A stretch of DNA of 48,908 nt from Pasteurellaceae bacterium (GTDB lineage Bacteria > Pseudomonadota > Gammaproteobacteria > Enterobacterales > Pasteurellaceae). The notes under the pieces are model-generated. The model was not told the DNA's origin, made no database searches, and worked only from the letters and a program-made list of their open reading frames with translations. The translations under genes were made by a program, and so were the position numbers. The stretch lies in NCBI GenBank assembly GCA_030527795.1, contig JAUNAB010000015.1, forward strand, positions 1 to 48,908, given 5' to 3'. Numbering within the stretch: the first letter of the stretch is position 1; every line of letters begins with the position of its first letter. Below are positions 19,761 to 29,767 of the stretch, piece after piece.

Positions 19761-20325
19761 ATTCTTGCTTTTCTTTAAATGCTAAGTAATCTTCCAACAC
19801 CTCTATCGCATCCAAACAACGTTGACGGCGTTGCTTAGTCAGCGAAATAAATTGTTGCAGACGTGCTTGTTCTTGCTCCGATACAATAAGTAATTGATCT
19901 TCTGCTTGTTGGATTTTTTGATTGAATTGTTGTAAATAATCGTAATACTTATCTAACCGTTCACGTGGAGGGAGTTGATCTAATTGACTTCGCAACTGAT
20001 CTTTGGGAGCGATTTGCGGTCTATTCTTTATCTTTGCAGATACGGTTAAAGCAGATTGAATTGCCTCATTTAATGCAACATTTTGAGCAAGTAATTTTTC
20101 AATAAGGTAAACTAATTCAGCTTCATTCTTTTCATCAAACTGCATTAATAAAGACAATGTTTGAGTGATCTCACCCGAATAAAACCCAACAGATTGACGA
20201 TCTTCGCTAAATAAATGTCGTTCAAATTTAACGCTTAAAACCAACTCATTATGATTAGAATAGAAATCAAGTTGTTGTGCTACTTGCGATTGTAATTGAT
20301 CAATTAACTGATTATAACTTCGCAT
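19759..20325 (-). CDS. priC: Primosomal replication protein PriC-like
   Basis: Restart primosome protein that helps load DnaB at stalled forks. I use the ATG at 20325, preceded by AAGGTAAAC, giving 188 residues. The upstream part of the frame, to 20379, overlaps the tRNA terminator. The sequence is helical, with the PriC-type C-terminal region (LPPRERLDKYYDYLQQFNQK then a Gln-rich helix ending in RRQRCLDAIEVLEDYL). Identification rests on that region and size, without a search. Confidence 0.75.
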   Translation of the reverse strand: MRSYNQLIDQLQSQVAQQLDFYSNHNELVLSVKFERHLFSEDRQSVGFYSGEITQTLSLLMQFDEKNEAELVYLIEKLLAQNVALNEAIQSALTVSAKIKNRPQIAPKDQLRSQLDQLPPRERLDKYYDYLQQFNQKIQQAEDQLLIVSEQEQARLQQFISLTKQRRQRCLDAIEVLEDYLAFKEKQE

Positions 20326-20376
20326 AATAAGTTTACCTTGATGATATTTTAGATTTAATGAGGTAGCTTTAAATAG

Positions 20377-20408
20377 CAAAAAACCGTAAATATGTCATTT
20401 ACGGTTTT
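20377..20408 (-). terminator. Terminator of tRNA-Ser
   Basis: AAAACCGTAAAT (20380-20391) and ATTTACGGTTTT (20397-20408) form a 12-bp stem, with a T run on the minus strand. It lies nine bases beyond the tRNA 3' end. Confidence 0.88.
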
Positions 20409-20417
20409 TCTAAAAAG

Positions 20418-20507
20418 TGGCGGAGGAAGTGAGATTCGAACTCACGGAGGGCGTAAACCCTCGCCGGTTTTCAAGACCGGTGCCTTCAACCACTCGACCA
20501 TTCCTCC
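20418..20507 (-). tRNA. tRNA-Ser (anticodon UGA)
   Basis: A 90-base class II tRNA with a seven-base acceptor stem (GGAGGAA/TTCCTCC), discriminator G and encoded CCA. The anticodon stem CCGGT/ACCGG encloses the loop CTTGAAA, giving anticodon UGA for UCA-type serine codons. The long variable arm GAGGGTTTACGCCCTC is characteristic of tRNA-Ser, and the T loop (GTTCGAATC) is intact. Confidence 0.97.
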
Positions 20508-20710
20508 GTCTTGATGACCCATAATATAATAAAGTTAACGGAACCTGTAAACTAAAATTTTGCATTTTGTTTTCAACAGATTAGATTTTATTCAATTTTG
20601 CCTATATCCCTCTTTCTCATCTCTAAAAATCCATTGACTTTTCTCAATGAACCCATTAATTTAAAAACCCAGTTTATCTTTGTTACTCATATTAATCAAA
20701 AGGATAGTTT

Positions 20711-21385
20711 ATGCCACAATCACGTCTTGTTATTGATACTCGCGAAGAGTCCACTTCTCTGTTAAAAACAAATAAAGTATTACGCAATACCTATTTCCTA
20801 TTAGCTTTAACGCTTACGTTCTCTGCGGTTATTGCTTATATTTCAATGTCAATGAATCTGCCATACCCAAACTTGATCGTTATATTAGTTGGGTTTTACG
20901 GTTTATTATTTTTGACGAATGCACTGTCTAACAGTGGATTAGGCATTATTGCAGCCTTTGCTTTTACAGGTTTTCTTGGATACACAATTGGACCAATATT
21001 AAATATGTATGTTGATGCAGGTTTAGGCAATTTAGTCGCGCTTGCACTTGGTGGTACTGCCGCGGTCTTTTTTGCTTGTTCGGCTTACGTTCTTACCACG
21101 CAAAAAGATATGTCATTCTTATCAGGTATGCTATTTTCACTCTTTGTGGTATTAGTCATCGGTATGATCGCAAGCTTTTTCTTGCACTTCCCTGCACTTC
21201 ACGTTGCAATCAGTGCATTATTTGTTTTATTCTCAAGTGCAATGATCTTGTATGAAACAAGCAATATTATTCATGGCGGTGAAACAAATTATATCCGTGC
21301 AACCGTTAGTTTATATGTTTCAATCTACAACTTATTTATCAGTCTACTTAATTTACTATCATATTTTACTGGTCGCGATGATTAA
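20711..21385 (+). CDS. yccA: Bax inhibitor-1 / YccA family membrane protein
   Basis: A 224-residue inner-membrane protein with seven predicted helices, the first near residues 28-47. The family features are the N-terminal cytosolic segment ([21 protein letters not shown]), [17 protein letters not shown] in the middle, and the C-terminal DTSNII-like and [17 protein letters not shown] segments. In E. coli YccA interacts with the protease FtsH. A repeat core at 21060 reads TAAVFFA. AAAGGATAG precedes the ATG. A terminator follows. Confidence 0.9.
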   Translation: MPQSRLVIDTREESTSLLKTNKVLRNTYFLLALTLTFSAVIAYISMSMNLPYPNLIVILVGFYGLLFLTNALSNSGLGIIAAFAFTGFLGYTIGPILNMYVDAGLGNLVALALGGTAAVFFACSAYVLTTQKDMSFLSGMLFSLFVVLVIGMIASFFLHFPALHVAISALFVLFSSAMILYETSNIIHGGETNYIRATVSLYVSIYNLFISLLNLLSYFTGRDD

Positions 21386-21406
21386 TAATCACATTAATAG
21401 ATAATT

Positions 21407-21428
21407 AACGCCCCTTTTTAGGGGCGTT
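21407..21428 (+). terminator. Terminator of yccA
   Basis: AACGCCCC (21407-21414) and GGGGCGTT (21421-21428) flank a six-base loop and are followed by a T run. Confidence 0.9.
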
Positions 21429-21470
21429 TTCTGTATAATCTTATATAAGTAAATAAAGTTAACAAACACA

Positions 21471-21782
21471 ATGCAAATAAATACAGATAATTTTGGCTAT
21501 TTACTCAATGCGAATGAGTGGAACGAAGACATTGCCAAAGCCCTTGCACAGCAAGAAGGAATAGAATTAACCGATGCTCATTGGGAAGTGATCTATTTTG
21601 TACGCGAATTTTATCAAGAATACAATACCTCACCAGCCATTCGGATGTTAGTTAAAGCAATGGCACAAAAGTTAGGTGAAGATAAGGGTAATAGTCGTTA
21701 TTTACAACGCTTATTTCCTGACGGACCTGCGAAACAGGCAACTAAATTAGCGGGATTACCTAAGCCTGCAAAATGTCTGTAA
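21471..21782 (+). CDS. tusE: TusE/DsrC sulfur-relay protein
   Basis: Persulfide carrier that passes sulfur from TusBCD to MnmA for 2-thiouridine synthesis in tRNA. The 103-residue protein ends in PKPAKCL, with the acceptor cysteine at residue 102, the penultimate position, as required. The central [13 protein letters not shown] and [20 protein letters not shown] motifs are characteristic. It follows the yccA terminator. The arrangement yccA-yccK(tusE) also occurs in E. coli. Confidence 0.95.
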   Translation: MQINTDNFGYLLNANEWNEDIAKALAQQEGIELTDAHWEVIYFVREFYQEYNTSPAIRMLVKAMAQKLGEDKGNSRYLQRLFPDGPAKQATKLAGLPKPAKCL

Positions 21783-21799
21783 AGACGAACAATTATCAC

Positions 21800-21847
21800 T
21801 TGACAGGTTGATTATTAACACTTACTATTATTAAGGTTTTTAATAAT
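21800..21847 (+). promoter_or_regulatory. Promoter of the yfe operon with overlapping AT-rich dyad
   Basis: TTGACA at 21800-21805 and TACTAT at 21823-21828, with a 17-base spacer, make a strong sigma-70 type promoter. A dyad ATTATTAA-GGTTT-TTAATAAT (21827-21847) overlaps the -10 and start region. Its position suits repression by a metal sensor such as Fur or an MntR-like protein. The regulator is inferred from the transporter it would control. Confidence 0.65.
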
Positions 21848-21872
21848 ATTAGTCAAAGAGGAGCTTAAAAAC

Positions 21873-22751
21873 ATGAAAAAAACCGCCTTAATTTTGTCCG
21901 CGGTTTTACTCGGATTAAGTGTCAGTGCGCAAGCAAAACTGAAAGTGATTACCACATTCACTATCATCCAAGACATTGCTCAAAATGTCGCTGGCGATGC
22001 AGCTGATGTTGAATCCATTACAAAACCAGGGGCAGAAATCCACGATTATCAACCCACACCAAAAGATATCGCAAAAGCACAATCTGCAGATTTAGTTTTG
22101 TGGAATGGGCTTAATTTAGAACGTTGGTTCGAAAAATTTTTCAAAAATATGCCTGAAAAACCTGTTGCAATCGTCACAGAAGGTATTCAACCGATGTCTA
22201 TCACCGAAGGTGAATACAAAGGGTTACCAAATCCACACGCATGGATGTCGCCGTCAAACGCCTTGATTTATATTGAAAATATTAAAAATGCGTTGATTAA
22301 ATATGATCCGCAAAATAAAGAAATATACGAAAAAAATGCCGCGGTTTATGCTGATAAAATCAAAAAAATGGATGAACCGTTGCGTGAAAAATTAGCACAA
22401 GTTCCTGAACAACAACGCTATTTAGTGACAAGTGAAGGGGCATTTAATTACTTGACGCAACATTACGGATTTAAAGAAATTTATTTGTGGCCAATTAATG
22501 CTGAACAGCAAGGCACACCAAAACAAGTTCGTAAAGTAATTGATTTAGTTAGACAAAATCACGTTCCTGTGGTATTTAGTGAAAGTACCGTATCGCCAAA
22601 ACCGATGCAACAAGTTGCCAAAGAAACTGGGGCTAAATACGGCGGTGTGTTGTATGTTGATTCACTTTCAGCAAAAGACGGCCCTGTACCGACTTATATT
22701 GATTTACTTAATACCACCGTATCAACCATTGTTAAAGGATTTGAAAAATAA
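21873..22751 (+). CDS. yfeA: Metal ABC transporter substrate-binding protein (YfeA/SitA family)
   Basis: Periplasmic cluster A-I binding protein for Mn2+/Fe2+ (or Zn2+). Signal peptide cleaves near AQA (21). Metal ligands expected for the family are present: His57 (AEIHDYQ), His122 (PHAWMSP), Glu188 (TSEGAF) and Asp263 (YVDSLS). The 292-residue length is normal. A repeat core at 21898 lies in the signal-peptide codons (LILSAVLL), another at 22339. The order, binding protein-ATPase-two permeases, is that of yfeABCD. The stop overlaps the next ATG by one base (TAATG). Confidence 0.93.
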   Translation: MKKTALILSAVLLGLSVSAQAKLKVITTFTIIQDIAQNVAGDAADVESITKPGAEIHDYQPTPKDIAKAQSADLVLWNGLNLERWFEKFFKNMPEKPVAIVTEGIQPMSITEGEYKGLPNPHAWMSPSNALIYIENIKNALIKYDPQNKEIYEKNAAVYADKIKKMDEPLREKLAQVPEQQRYLVTSEGAFNYLTQHYGFKEIYLWPINAEQQGTPKQVRKVIDLVRQNHVPVVFSESTVSPKPMQQVAKETGAKYGGVLYVDSLSAKDGPVPTYIDLLNTTVSTIVKGFEK

Positions 22752-23668
22752 TGAAACAGACTTTCCCTGCCGATATAAATGTTAATGATATTACGGTACG
22801 CTACAATAATGGACATACTGCCATTCACAATGTCACTTTTCATCTCTCTGGCGGCACAACCTGTGCACTTGTTGGGGTAAACGGAAGCGGAAAGTCCACG
22901 TTGTTTAAAAGCTTAATGGGGCTTATTAAACCGCAACAGGGTCACATAACCCTTTGCGGTTTACCTATTAACCAAGCCTTAAAAAATAATCTCATCGCTT
23001 ATGTTCCACAAAGTGAAGATGTGGACTGGCAATTCCCTGTTTCCGTTTACGATGTGGTTATGCAAGGGCGTTATGGTTATATGAATTTTCTACGCATTGC
23101 GAGTGCCATTGATAAACAAAAAGTGCAAAAAGCAATGGAACGCGTCAATATTCAACATTTAGCTGACCGTCAAATTGGCGAATTGTCAGGAGGTCAGAAA
23201 AAACGGGTCTTTTTGGCTCGTGCATTAGCCCAACAAAGTAAGGTGATTTTACTTGATGAACCATTCACTGGAGTTGATGTAAAAACTGAAAATGCCATTG
23301 TTGACCTACTTGGTCAACTGCGTAGCGAAGGGCATCTGATTTTGGTTTCTACACATAATCTCGGTTCAGTACCCGATTTCTGTGATCAGGTTGTGATGAT
23401 TAATCGAACTGTGATTGCAACAGGTAAAACGGAAACGACCTTTAATCAACACAATTTAGAATTAGTGTTTGGTGGTGTGCTACGCCATATTAAATTACAA
23501 GGTAGTGATTTACATGATGATGAAGATCAACGCTCAGTTACCGTATTAACCGATGACGAACGTCCCGCGGTCTTTTATGGGCAAACAAAAATTGATCCCC
23601 CTGCCCCGATTATAAAAAACTGTCAGCAATCTCAACAAACAACAGATAAGGCAGATAAATTATGTTAG
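22751..23668 (+). CDS. yfeB: Metal ABC transporter ATP-binding protein (YfeB/SitB)
   Basis: ATPase that powers the YfeCD permease. Walker [10 protein letters not shown] lies near residue 43, the signature [15 protein letters not shown] near 147 and Walker B VILLDEP near 168. A 60-residue C-terminal extension beyond the ABC core, rich in Asp, Glu and Pro, contains the repeat core at 23565 (ERPAVFYG). 305 residues. It overlaps yfeA by one base and yfeC by seven, so translation is coupled. Confidence 0.95.
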   Translation: MKQTFPADINVNDITVRYNNGHTAIHNVTFHLSGGTTCALVGVNGSGKSTLFKSLMGLIKPQQGHITLCGLPINQALKNNLIAYVPQSEDVDWQFPVSVYDVVMQGRYGYMNFLRIASAIDKQKVQKAMERVNIQHLADRQIGELSGGQKKRVFLARALAQQSKVILLDEPFTGVDVKTENAIVDLLGQLRSEGHLILVSTHNLGSVPDFCDQVVMINRTVIATGKTETTFNQHNLELVFGGVLRHIKLQGSDLHDDEDQRSVTVLTDDERPAVFYGQTKIDPPAPIIKNCQQSQQTTDKADKLC

Positions 23669-24510
23669 AGGTATTACTTGAACCCTTTAGCTATAACTAT
23701 ATGCTAAAAGCCATTGTCATTAGTGCAGCAGTTGGCGGCATTTGTGCCTTTTTATCCGCCTATTTAATGTTAAAAGGTTGGTCATTAATTGGTGATGCAC
23801 TCTCTCATTCGGTTGTGCCTGGGGTTGCCATTGCTTATGCATTGAATTTGCCTTATGCCATTGGTGCATTTTTCTCAGGCATTTTAGCTGCATTAGCTAT
23901 TTTATGGATCAAATCTATCACTAAATTACGCGAAGACTCGGTCATCGGTTTCATTTTTACCACATTCTTTGCTATTGGTTTACTGATTATTTCATTAAAT
24001 CCAACGTCGGTGAACGTACAAGAAATTATTCTCGGCAATATTTTAGGCATTGCTGATGAAGATATATTCCAAGTTAGCATCATTATTGTCATTTGCTTAG
24101 GCTTTTTACTCTTGTTTTGGAAAGATCTACTGTTGGTTTTCTTTGATGAAACTCAAGCAGTATCCGTTGGCTTATCGCCACTGAAATATAAAATATTATT
24201 TTTTACCTTACTCAGTGCTTGCGTGGTTGCCGCCTTGCAAACGGTCGGAGCAATTTTGGTGATCTCAATGGTTGTTACCCCTGGCGCAACGGCATATTTA
24301 TTAACCGATAAATTTAGCCATTTACTGATTATTGCCATTTTATGCGGTGTAATCAGTAGTGCAATAGGCGCTTACATTAGCTATTATTTAGACGGTGCGA
24401 CAGGTGGTCTGATTGTGTGTTTGCAAACGCTATTATTCTTACTTGCTTTTTTCTTTTCACCTAAATATGGTTTACTTCGCCAAACGCGTAAGGCGGTAAC
24501 AAATGAATAA
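23662..24510 (+). CDS. yfeC: Metal ABC transporter permease (YfeC/SitC)
   Basis: One of two membrane subunits of the metal transporter, ABC-3 family, 282 residues with eight or so hydrophobic helices. Conserved features are [20 protein letters not shown] near residue 36 and [19 protein letters not shown] near 195. It overlaps yfeB by seven bases and yfeD by eight. It is a close homologue of the following yfeD gene. Confidence 0.94.
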   Translation: MLEVLLEPFSYNYMLKAIVISAAVGGICAFLSAYLMLKGWSLIGDALSHSVVPGVAIAYALNLPYAIGAFFSGILAALAILWIKSITKLREDSVIGFIFTTFFAIGLLIISLNPTSVNVQEIILGNILGIADEDIFQVSIIIVICLGFLLLFWKDLLLVFFDETQAVSVGLSPLKYKILFFTLLSACVVAALQTVGAILVISMVVTPGATAYLLTDKFSHLLIIAILCGVISSAIGAYISYYLDGATGGLIVCLQTLLFLLAFFFSPKYGLLRQTRKAVTNE

Positions 24511-25327
24511 TGTTATTCAATGGTTTGCCGAGCCCCTTAGTCTTCCATTTATGCAAAATGCACTATTAACCGCATTAATTGTTTCCATTATTTGTGCGGT
24601 TCTCTCCTGTTATTTGGTATTAAAAGGCTGGTCGCTAATGGGCGATGCTATCTCTCACGCCGTTTTACCTGGTATTGTGATTGCCTTTATGCTAGGGATT
24701 CCACTGATTATCGGTGCCTTTGTTTCAGGGCTATTATGTGCATTGGGCGTAGGATATTTGAAAGAATATAGCCGAATCAAAGAAGATACTGTAATGGGCA
24801 TTGTCTATTCAGGGATGTTTGGATTAGGTCTGGTACTCTTTACAAAAGTAGAAACCGATCAACACTTAACCCATATTTTATTTGGCAATTTGCTCGGCGT
24901 AAGTTCGGCAGAAATGCTACAAACCGCGGTCATTTCTGCCTTCGTTTTTATTGTCATTATGCTAAAACGCCGTGATTTTCTGCTATATTGCTTTGACCCA
25001 AGCCACGCACGTGTTGCAGGGCTTTCGCCTAGATTTCTCTATTATGGCTTACTCGTACTCCTTTCTCTGACCATTATTACCACAATGCAAATGGTTGGTG
25101 TCATTTTAGTTGTCGCAATGCTAATTTCACCAGGAATTACCGCCTATCTTTTAAGTAAACGTTTTGATCGAATGCTCATTATCGCAATCTTTACCTCAGT
25201 ATTCTCAAGTTTATTTGGCACACTGATGAGTTACCATATCAACGCAGATATCGGGCCTTCAATCATCATTATCCAAGCAATATTATTTAGCCTTGCGCTA
25301 ATTTGGTCAAAATGGGCAACAAAATGA
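24503..25327 (+). CDS. yfeD: Metal ABC transporter permease (YfeD/SitD)
   Basis: Second ABC-3 permease subunit, 274 residues, paralogous to yfeC along its length (LKGWSLMGDAISHAVLPGIV; GVILVVAMLISPGITAYLLS). Overlaps yfeC by eight bases and the following rarD-like gene by four (ATGA). It contains a clear repeat core at 24924, translated LQTAVISAF. Confidence 0.94.
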   Translation: MNNVIQWFAEPLSLPFMQNALLTALIVSIICAVLSCYLVLKGWSLMGDAISHAVLPGIVIAFMLGIPLIIGAFVSGLLCALGVGYLKEYSRIKEDTVMGIVYSGMFGLGLVLFTKVETDQHLTHILFGNLLGVSSAEMLQTAVISAFVFIVIMLKRRDFLLYCFDPSHARVAGLSPRFLYYGLLVLLSLTIITTMQMVGVILVVAMLISPGITAYLLSKRFDRMLIIAIFTSVFSSLFGTLMSYHINADIGPSIIIIQAILFSLALIWSKWATK

Positions 25328-26202
25328 TTAAAGGCATTAGTTTATCACTCATTTCATCTATGCTTTTTGGTTGCATTTACTATTTGTCAGTGCTACTGCA
25401 ACCCCTTGAAGGCGAACAGATTTTTGGTTTACGCATTTGGGTCACCTTTCCCTTTGTTGTCTTTACCCTATTTCTCATTAAACAGCAACAGACATTTATT
25501 GATTTCGTCAAACGCATTAAACGTGAACCGCATTTAATTTTAGTTTTAATCTTTACCAGTGCCAATATGGGGATCCAGATGTGGATTTTCCTATGGGCAC
25601 CAAATCACGGCAAAGCGATTGATGTGTCAATCGGTTATCTTTTAATGCCATTAATGATGGTATTAGTTGGATGCCTATTTTACAAAGAACGTATCTCAAA
25701 AATTAAAACCCTCTCTATTTTCTTTGCCACGGTTGGCGTAGCAAGCCAAATTATTTTAACAGGCGTTTTTTCTTGGGAAACCGCATTGGTGTGCGTAGGC
25801 TACCCCATTTATTTTGCGGTGCGTAAAAAATATGAGATGCTTCATTTATCTAGCTTTGTAATGGAATTTATCTTTCTTTTACCCATTTCCGCCTATTTCG
25901 CAACACAAGTTGATATGGTCGCAATAAAACAAGCTAATCCCAATATTTATTTCTGGCTTGCAATGCTAGGATTAATCAGTGGCATATCATTAAGCTTTTA
26001 TATTTTAGCGAGCCAACTTTTACCAATTAATTTATTGGGTTTGCTTGGCTATTTTGAACCCTTAGTGATGTTTTTTGTTTCCTTTCTTATCGGCGAAACC
26101 CTTAATAAAAACACCTATATTTTAATGGGTTGTTTGGCAATTTCTGTTGGGTTACTTATTTTCAACAGTCTTGCCACGCTACGCTTACGCCAAACCCAAT
26201 AA
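25324..26202 (+). CDS. rarD: RarD/EamA-family transporter
   Basis: A ten-helix drug/metabolite-type (EamA) transporter, 292 residues from the ATG at 25324. That ATG overlaps the yfeD stop as ATGA, the likely coupled start. A longer frame from 25303 lies wholly inside yfeD. The opening MIKGISLSLISSMLFGCIYY and FWLAMLGLISGISLSFYI resemble RarD, named for a chloramphenicol-resistance link, but its substrate is not known. Its place at the end of the metal operon implies co-expression, not necessarily shared function. Confidence 0.8.
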   Translation: MIKGISLSLISSMLFGCIYYLSVLLQPLEGEQIFGLRIWVTFPFVVFTLFLIKQQQTFIDFVKRIKREPHLILVLIFTSANMGIQMWIFLWAPNHGKAIDVSIGYLLMPLMMVLVGCLFYKERISKIKTLSIFFATVGVASQIILTGVFSWETALVCVGYPIYFAVRKKYEMLHLSSFVMEFIFLLPISAYFATQVDMVAIKQANPNIYFWLAMLGLISGISLSFYILASQLLPINLLGLLGYFEPLVMFFVSFLIGETLNKNTYILMGCLAISVGLLIFNSLATLRLRQTQ

Positions 26203-26209
26203 ACACTAT

Positions 26210-26239
26210 TTGACAATGGGAATAGAAACCCTTTAAACT
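26210..26239 (+). promoter_or_regulatory. Promoter of the thiBPQ operon
   Basis: TTGACA at 26210-26215 and TAAACT at 26234-26239, with an 18-base spacer, lie directly upstream of the TPP riboswitch. They fall just past the rarD stop. Confidence 0.7.
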
Positions 26240-26247
26240 TAATGACG

Positions 26248-26335
26248 TTCTCAACGGGGTGCTAATTCATTATGAACAGGCTGAGAGAAACCCGTAGAAC
26301 CTGAACTGATTAATATCTGCGTAGGGATTTGAGAA
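26248..26335 (+). ncRNA. TPP riboswitch (THI element)
   Basis: The conserved elements occur in order: P1 arm TTCTCAA (26248-26254), GGGGTGCT, AGGCTGAGAGAAACCCG, GAACCTGAACTGATTAATA, CTGCGTAGGGA, and the closing P1 arm TTGAGAA (26329-26335). The CTGAGA and ACCTGA blocks that bind thiamine pyrophosphate are intact. It precedes the thiamine transporter genes, so high TPP should lower their expression. Confidence 0.96.
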
Positions 26336-26368
26336 ACGAATTGTCAATTTTGATCATCCGTCTTAAAT

Positions 26369-26395
26369 TCCTTTAATTTGATTAAAGGATTTTTT
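26369..26395 (+). promoter_or_regulatory. Expression platform: hairpin that holds the thiB ribosome site
   Basis: TCCTTTAAT (26369-26377) pairs perfectly with ATTAAAGGA (26381-26389). The second arm contains the AAAGGA ribosome-binding sequence of thiB, and six Ts follow before the ATG at 26396. The hairpin can therefore block initiation, and it also has the form of an intrinsic terminator. Either mode would be consistent with TPP repression. Confidence 0.75.
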
Positions 26396-27400
26396 ATGTC
26401 TAAAAAAACACGCTTATTTTTGACCGCGGTTTTCGGCTTTTATAGCCTTATTGCACAAGCCACACCCACTACACTTACCGCCTATGCGGAAGATTATTTT
26501 GCGGGCAACTGGGGGGCAGGTGCGGAAATCAAAGCCCAATTTGAACAACAATATCCACAATGCCAAGTTAACTATCAGGTTTTTGATAGCAGCAACACAA
26601 TGCTCAACCGATTACGCTTAGAAGGGAAAAATAGCCCCGCGGATATTGTTATTGGGATCGATAATTTTCAACTATTATCGTTACAAAATAATGAATTATT
26701 TGAGCCTAATCAAGTAGATCTCTCCCAATTACAACTACCGTTTCACTGGAAAGACACGCGTTTTTTACCCTATGATTTCGCACCGTTCGCCTTTATTTAT
26801 GATAAAAATAAGCTCACTAATCCACCGAAAAGCCTAAAAGAGTTAGTTGAACGACAAGATTTACGCATTATTTATCAAGATCCCCGCACCAGTAGTATTG
26901 GGCGTGGTTTTGTCGTCTGGATGAATACAGTATTTGACAACGAACACATAGAACAGGCTTGGCATAATTTAGCCCAACACACGCTCACTATCGGTAAAGG
27001 GTGGTCTAGCACTTATGGAGCATTTTTAAAAGGCGAAGGAGATCTCGTGCTAAGTCAAAGCACATCGCCAATTTATCATTTATTAACCGAGCAAAATGAT
27101 CGCTATGCGGCAACAGAATTTCGCGAAGGGGCGTTATATCAAATTCAAACCGCGGTCAAAATCAGTGGCAAAAATAATCCTTGTGCAGAACCTTACTTGC
27201 AATTTTTACTGCGTCCCCAATCGCAAGCCTTAATTGTGGAAAAAGGGGTTATGCTCTCCGTTACATCCGCTGCCGTTGAGCCTCATTATGCAGCATTAAA
27301 ATCCCAAGTTATGCAACAACTTAGCCTTAATTCAACTACGCTGACAAACGACAAACTAAAAGAGTGGATAATGTTCTGGCAACAACGCCTTAGTCAATAG
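26396..27400 (+). CDS. thiB: Thiamine/TPP ABC transporter substrate-binding protein
   Basis: Periplasmic thiamine-binding protein, 334 residues from the ATG at 26396. An upstream TTG (26378) falls inside the riboswitch platform. Signal peptide cleaves near AQA (22). Family features include LTAYAEDYFAGNWGAG at the mature N-terminus, the PADIVIGIDNFQL segment and GKGWSSTYGAFLKGEGDLVLSQS. Two canonical repeat copies lie in it: 26424 in the signal peptide (LFLTAVFG) and 27150 (IQTAVKIS). Confidence 0.95.
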   Translation: MSKKTRLFLTAVFGFYSLIAQATPTTLTAYAEDYFAGNWGAGAEIKAQFEQQYPQCQVNYQVFDSSNTMLNRLRLEGKNSPADIVIGIDNFQLLSLQNNELFEPNQVDLSQLQLPFHWKDTRFLPYDFAPFAFIYDKNKLTNPPKSLKELVERQDLRIIYQDPRTSSIGRGFVVWMNTVFDNEHIEQAWHNLAQHTLTIGKGWSSTYGAFLKGEGDLVLSQSTSPIYHLLTEQNDRYAATEFREGALYQIQTAVKISGKNNPCAEPYLQFLLRPQSQALIVEKGVMLSVTSAAVEPHYAALKSQVMQQLSLNSTTLTNDKLKEWIMFWQQRLSQ

Positions 27401-27409
27401 GTTGATATT

Positions 27410-29053
27410 GTGAAAACCTTTGCTTTAATACGATATTTCAAACGAACCTTGACACATTCCACGCTTGGATTTTGCATATTCGTCATTATCGCATTATTTT
27501 ACGGCTTCTCGCTCAATACCGTGTTGCAATACAATGAATCATTCAACTGGCAACAACTTTGGCAAGACAGCTATTTGCAACATATTCTGTTATTCAGTAG
27601 CGGACAAGCGTTGCTGTCTTCTTTGCTATCCGTTTGCTTGGGATTAATTTTAGCTCGTACATTATTTTATCTGCATTTTCCCGCTAAATCCTTTTTGCTC
27701 AAGCTACTTTCACTCACCTTTGTTTTGCCATCATTGCTCGCTATTTTTGGTATTCTTGGGGTTTATGGGCAAACAGGTTGGCTCGCGCAACTCTGTACTT
27801 GGTTAAAAATAGATTGGCAACCGCATATTTACGGTTTAAGCGGTATTTTAATCGCCCATTTATTTTTTAATATTCCCCTTGCTTGTCGCTTATTTCTACA
27901 ATCACTAAATAGTATTCCGAGCGAGCAACATCAACTTGCCGCTCAACTTTCAATCCGCGGTTGGCAATTTATTCGTCTTGTAGAATGGAACGCATTACGT
28001 CCACAAATTTTTCCGACAATGCTCTTAATTTTTATCCTTTGTTTTACCAGTTTTGCCATTGTGCTAACCCTTGGCGGCAGTCCGAAATTCAGCACCCTTG
28101 AAGTCGCTATTTACCAAGCCCTATTATTTGATTTTGATTTAGCAAAAGCTGCTGTTTACGCTTTATTACAATTACTCTGTTGCTTTATTTTATTCGCACT
28201 TTACTCAGGCTTTAATCAAAACAGCCCCATTTTTCTCAATCAGCGTCAAATTTGGTACACCGCCCCCAAAACCGCGGTCAAAATTTGGCACGTTTTTTGG
28301 CTCAGCCTGTTTATACTTTTTATCAGCCTGCCCTTGCTCAATATCATAACTAGTGCATTCAGCTCAACGGCACACCTATTTAATGAACTCACCAACAGGC
28401 AACTATGGCGTTCGATAGGCTATTCGGTCAGTATAGCCCCCTTATCCGCCCTACTTAGTCTTAGCCTAGCTAGTGCAATGTTATTGTTTACTCGCCAGTT
28501 GGAATGGCAAAGTCGCCCTAAACTTGCACAATTTTTTGTCAATAGCAGTTTGCTTATTCTCGCTATCCCAATGCTTATTGTGGCGGTAGGACTTTATCTT
28601 ATCGTCGCCCAACATCAATTTGCTCATTGGCAATTATTTGCGATTGTCGTTGTATGCAATGCATTAAGTGCGTTACCCTTTGTGCTGAAAATTATTAACC
28701 AACCGATGCACCAGAATATGCAATACTACGAAAAATTATGCCAATCACTTGGCATTAAAGGTTGGCAACGATTTAGTTTAATTGAGTGGCAATCGCTTGC
28801 CCCTAGCTTCAAATACGCCTTTGCACTCGCCTGTGCCTTATCACTTGGCGATTTTACAGCTATCGCCTTATTTGGCGGACAAGATTTTACCTCTCTACCT
28901 TACTTACTCTATCAACAATTAGGTAGCTATCACAGCGAACAAGCGAGCATTACCGCATTAGTTTTATTAATTATTTTCTTAGCTATCTTTCTGCTAATTG
29001 AAACCGCACACCACGAGAATAACGATGATCCAATTAAAAAACGTAATTTTTAA
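27410..29053 (+). CDS. thiP: Thiamine ABC transporter permease
   Basis: Fused double permease, 547 residues, with two binding-protein-dependent transport domains. The EAA-type loop occurs near residue 180 ([23 protein letters not shown]) and again near 455 ([21 protein letters not shown]). It begins with GTG nine bases after thiB and overlaps thiQ by 29 bases. Repeat cores at 27955 (SIRGWQF) and 28272 (PKTAVKIW) lie in coding sequence. Confidence 0.94.
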   Translation: MKTFALIRYFKRTLTHSTLGFCIFVIIALFYGFSLNTVLQYNESFNWQQLWQDSYLQHILLFSSGQALLSSLLSVCLGLILARTLFYLHFPAKSFLLKLLSLTFVLPSLLAIFGILGVYGQTGWLAQLCTWLKIDWQPHIYGLSGILIAHLFFNIPLACRLFLQSLNSIPSEQHQLAAQLSIRGWQFIRLVEWNALRPQIFPTMLLIFILCFTSFAIVLTLGGSPKFSTLEVAIYQALLFDFDLAKAAVYALLQLLCCFILFALYSGFNQNSPIFLNQRQIWYTAPKTAVKIWHVFWLSLFILFISLPLLNIITSAFSSTAHLFNELTNRQLWRSIGYSVSIAPLSALLSLSLASAMLLFTRQLEWQSRPKLAQFFVNSSLLILAIPMLIVAVGLYLIVAQHQFAHWQLFAIVVVCNALSALPFVLKIINQPMHQNMQYYEKLCQSLGIKGWQRFSLIEWQSLAPSFKYAFALACALSLGDFTAIALFGGQDFTSLPYLLYQQLGSYHSEQASITALVLLIIFLAIFLLIETAHHENNDDPIKKRNF

Positions 29054-29678
29054 TTATCAATCAATGCAAATGCAATTTGATTTAAACATTCCTGCACAAC
29101 AAAAAGTAGCAATTGTGGGAGCAAGTGGGGCAGGGAAAAGCACATTACTCAATTTAATTGCGGGCTTTGATTATGCGAACAAAGGCGAAATCTGGTTAAA
29201 TGGCATTAACCATACTCGCACTGAACCCTATCAACGCCCCGTTTCAATGTTATTTCAAGAGAATAATCTCTTTCCACATTTAAGCGTGGCACAAAATATT
29301 GCGCTGGGTATCCAACCCAATTTAGCACTCACATTGGCACAGCAACACGCCGTAGAACAAGCCGCTCAAGCCGTAGGATTACAGGATTTACTCGATCGCA
29401 AGCCAACTCGCCTTTCAGGCGGACAAAAACAACGTGTCGCACTTGCTCGTTGCTTTTTACGTAATCAACCTATTTTACTGCTTGATGAACCTTTTTCAGC
29501 CCTTGATCCACAATTACGCCAAGAAATGATGAGCTTATTAGATGAACTTTGTGCGGCAAAACATCTCACAATGCTATTAGTCACACATCAACCCGATGAA
29601 TTATCAGGCAAAATAGATCGTATTATTCATATTGAGCAAGGCAGAATTCTGAACAGCACAACCGAAACTCAACTGTGA
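29025..29678 (+). CDS. thiQ: Thiamine ABC transporter ATP-binding protein
   Basis: ATPase of the thiBPQ importer. I use the ATG at 29025 ([20 protein letters not shown]), 217 residues. Walker [10 protein letters not shown] lies near 32, the signature [15 protein letters not shown] near 128 and Walker [14 protein letters not shown] near 150. The upstream part of the open frame (from 28998) lies inside thiP. The overlap implies translational coupling. Confidence 0.95.
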   Translation: MIQLKNVIFNYQSMQMQFDLNIPAQQKVAIVGASGAGKSTLLNLIAGFDYANKGEIWLNGINHTRTEPYQRPVSMLFQENNLFPHLSVAQNIALGIQPNLALTLAQQHAVEQAAQAVGLQDLLDRKPTRLSGGQKQRVALARCFLRNQPILLLDEPFSALDPQLRQEMMSLLDELCAAKHLTMLLVTHQPDELSGKIDRIIHIEQGRILNSTTETQL

Positions 29679-29767
29679 AATTTACATTTTTCTTACACGG
29701 CAGAGACTGTGAATAATTGCAGATTTTATGCTAAAATCTCCTGTCAATTTTATGCGAGGCAGATTTG

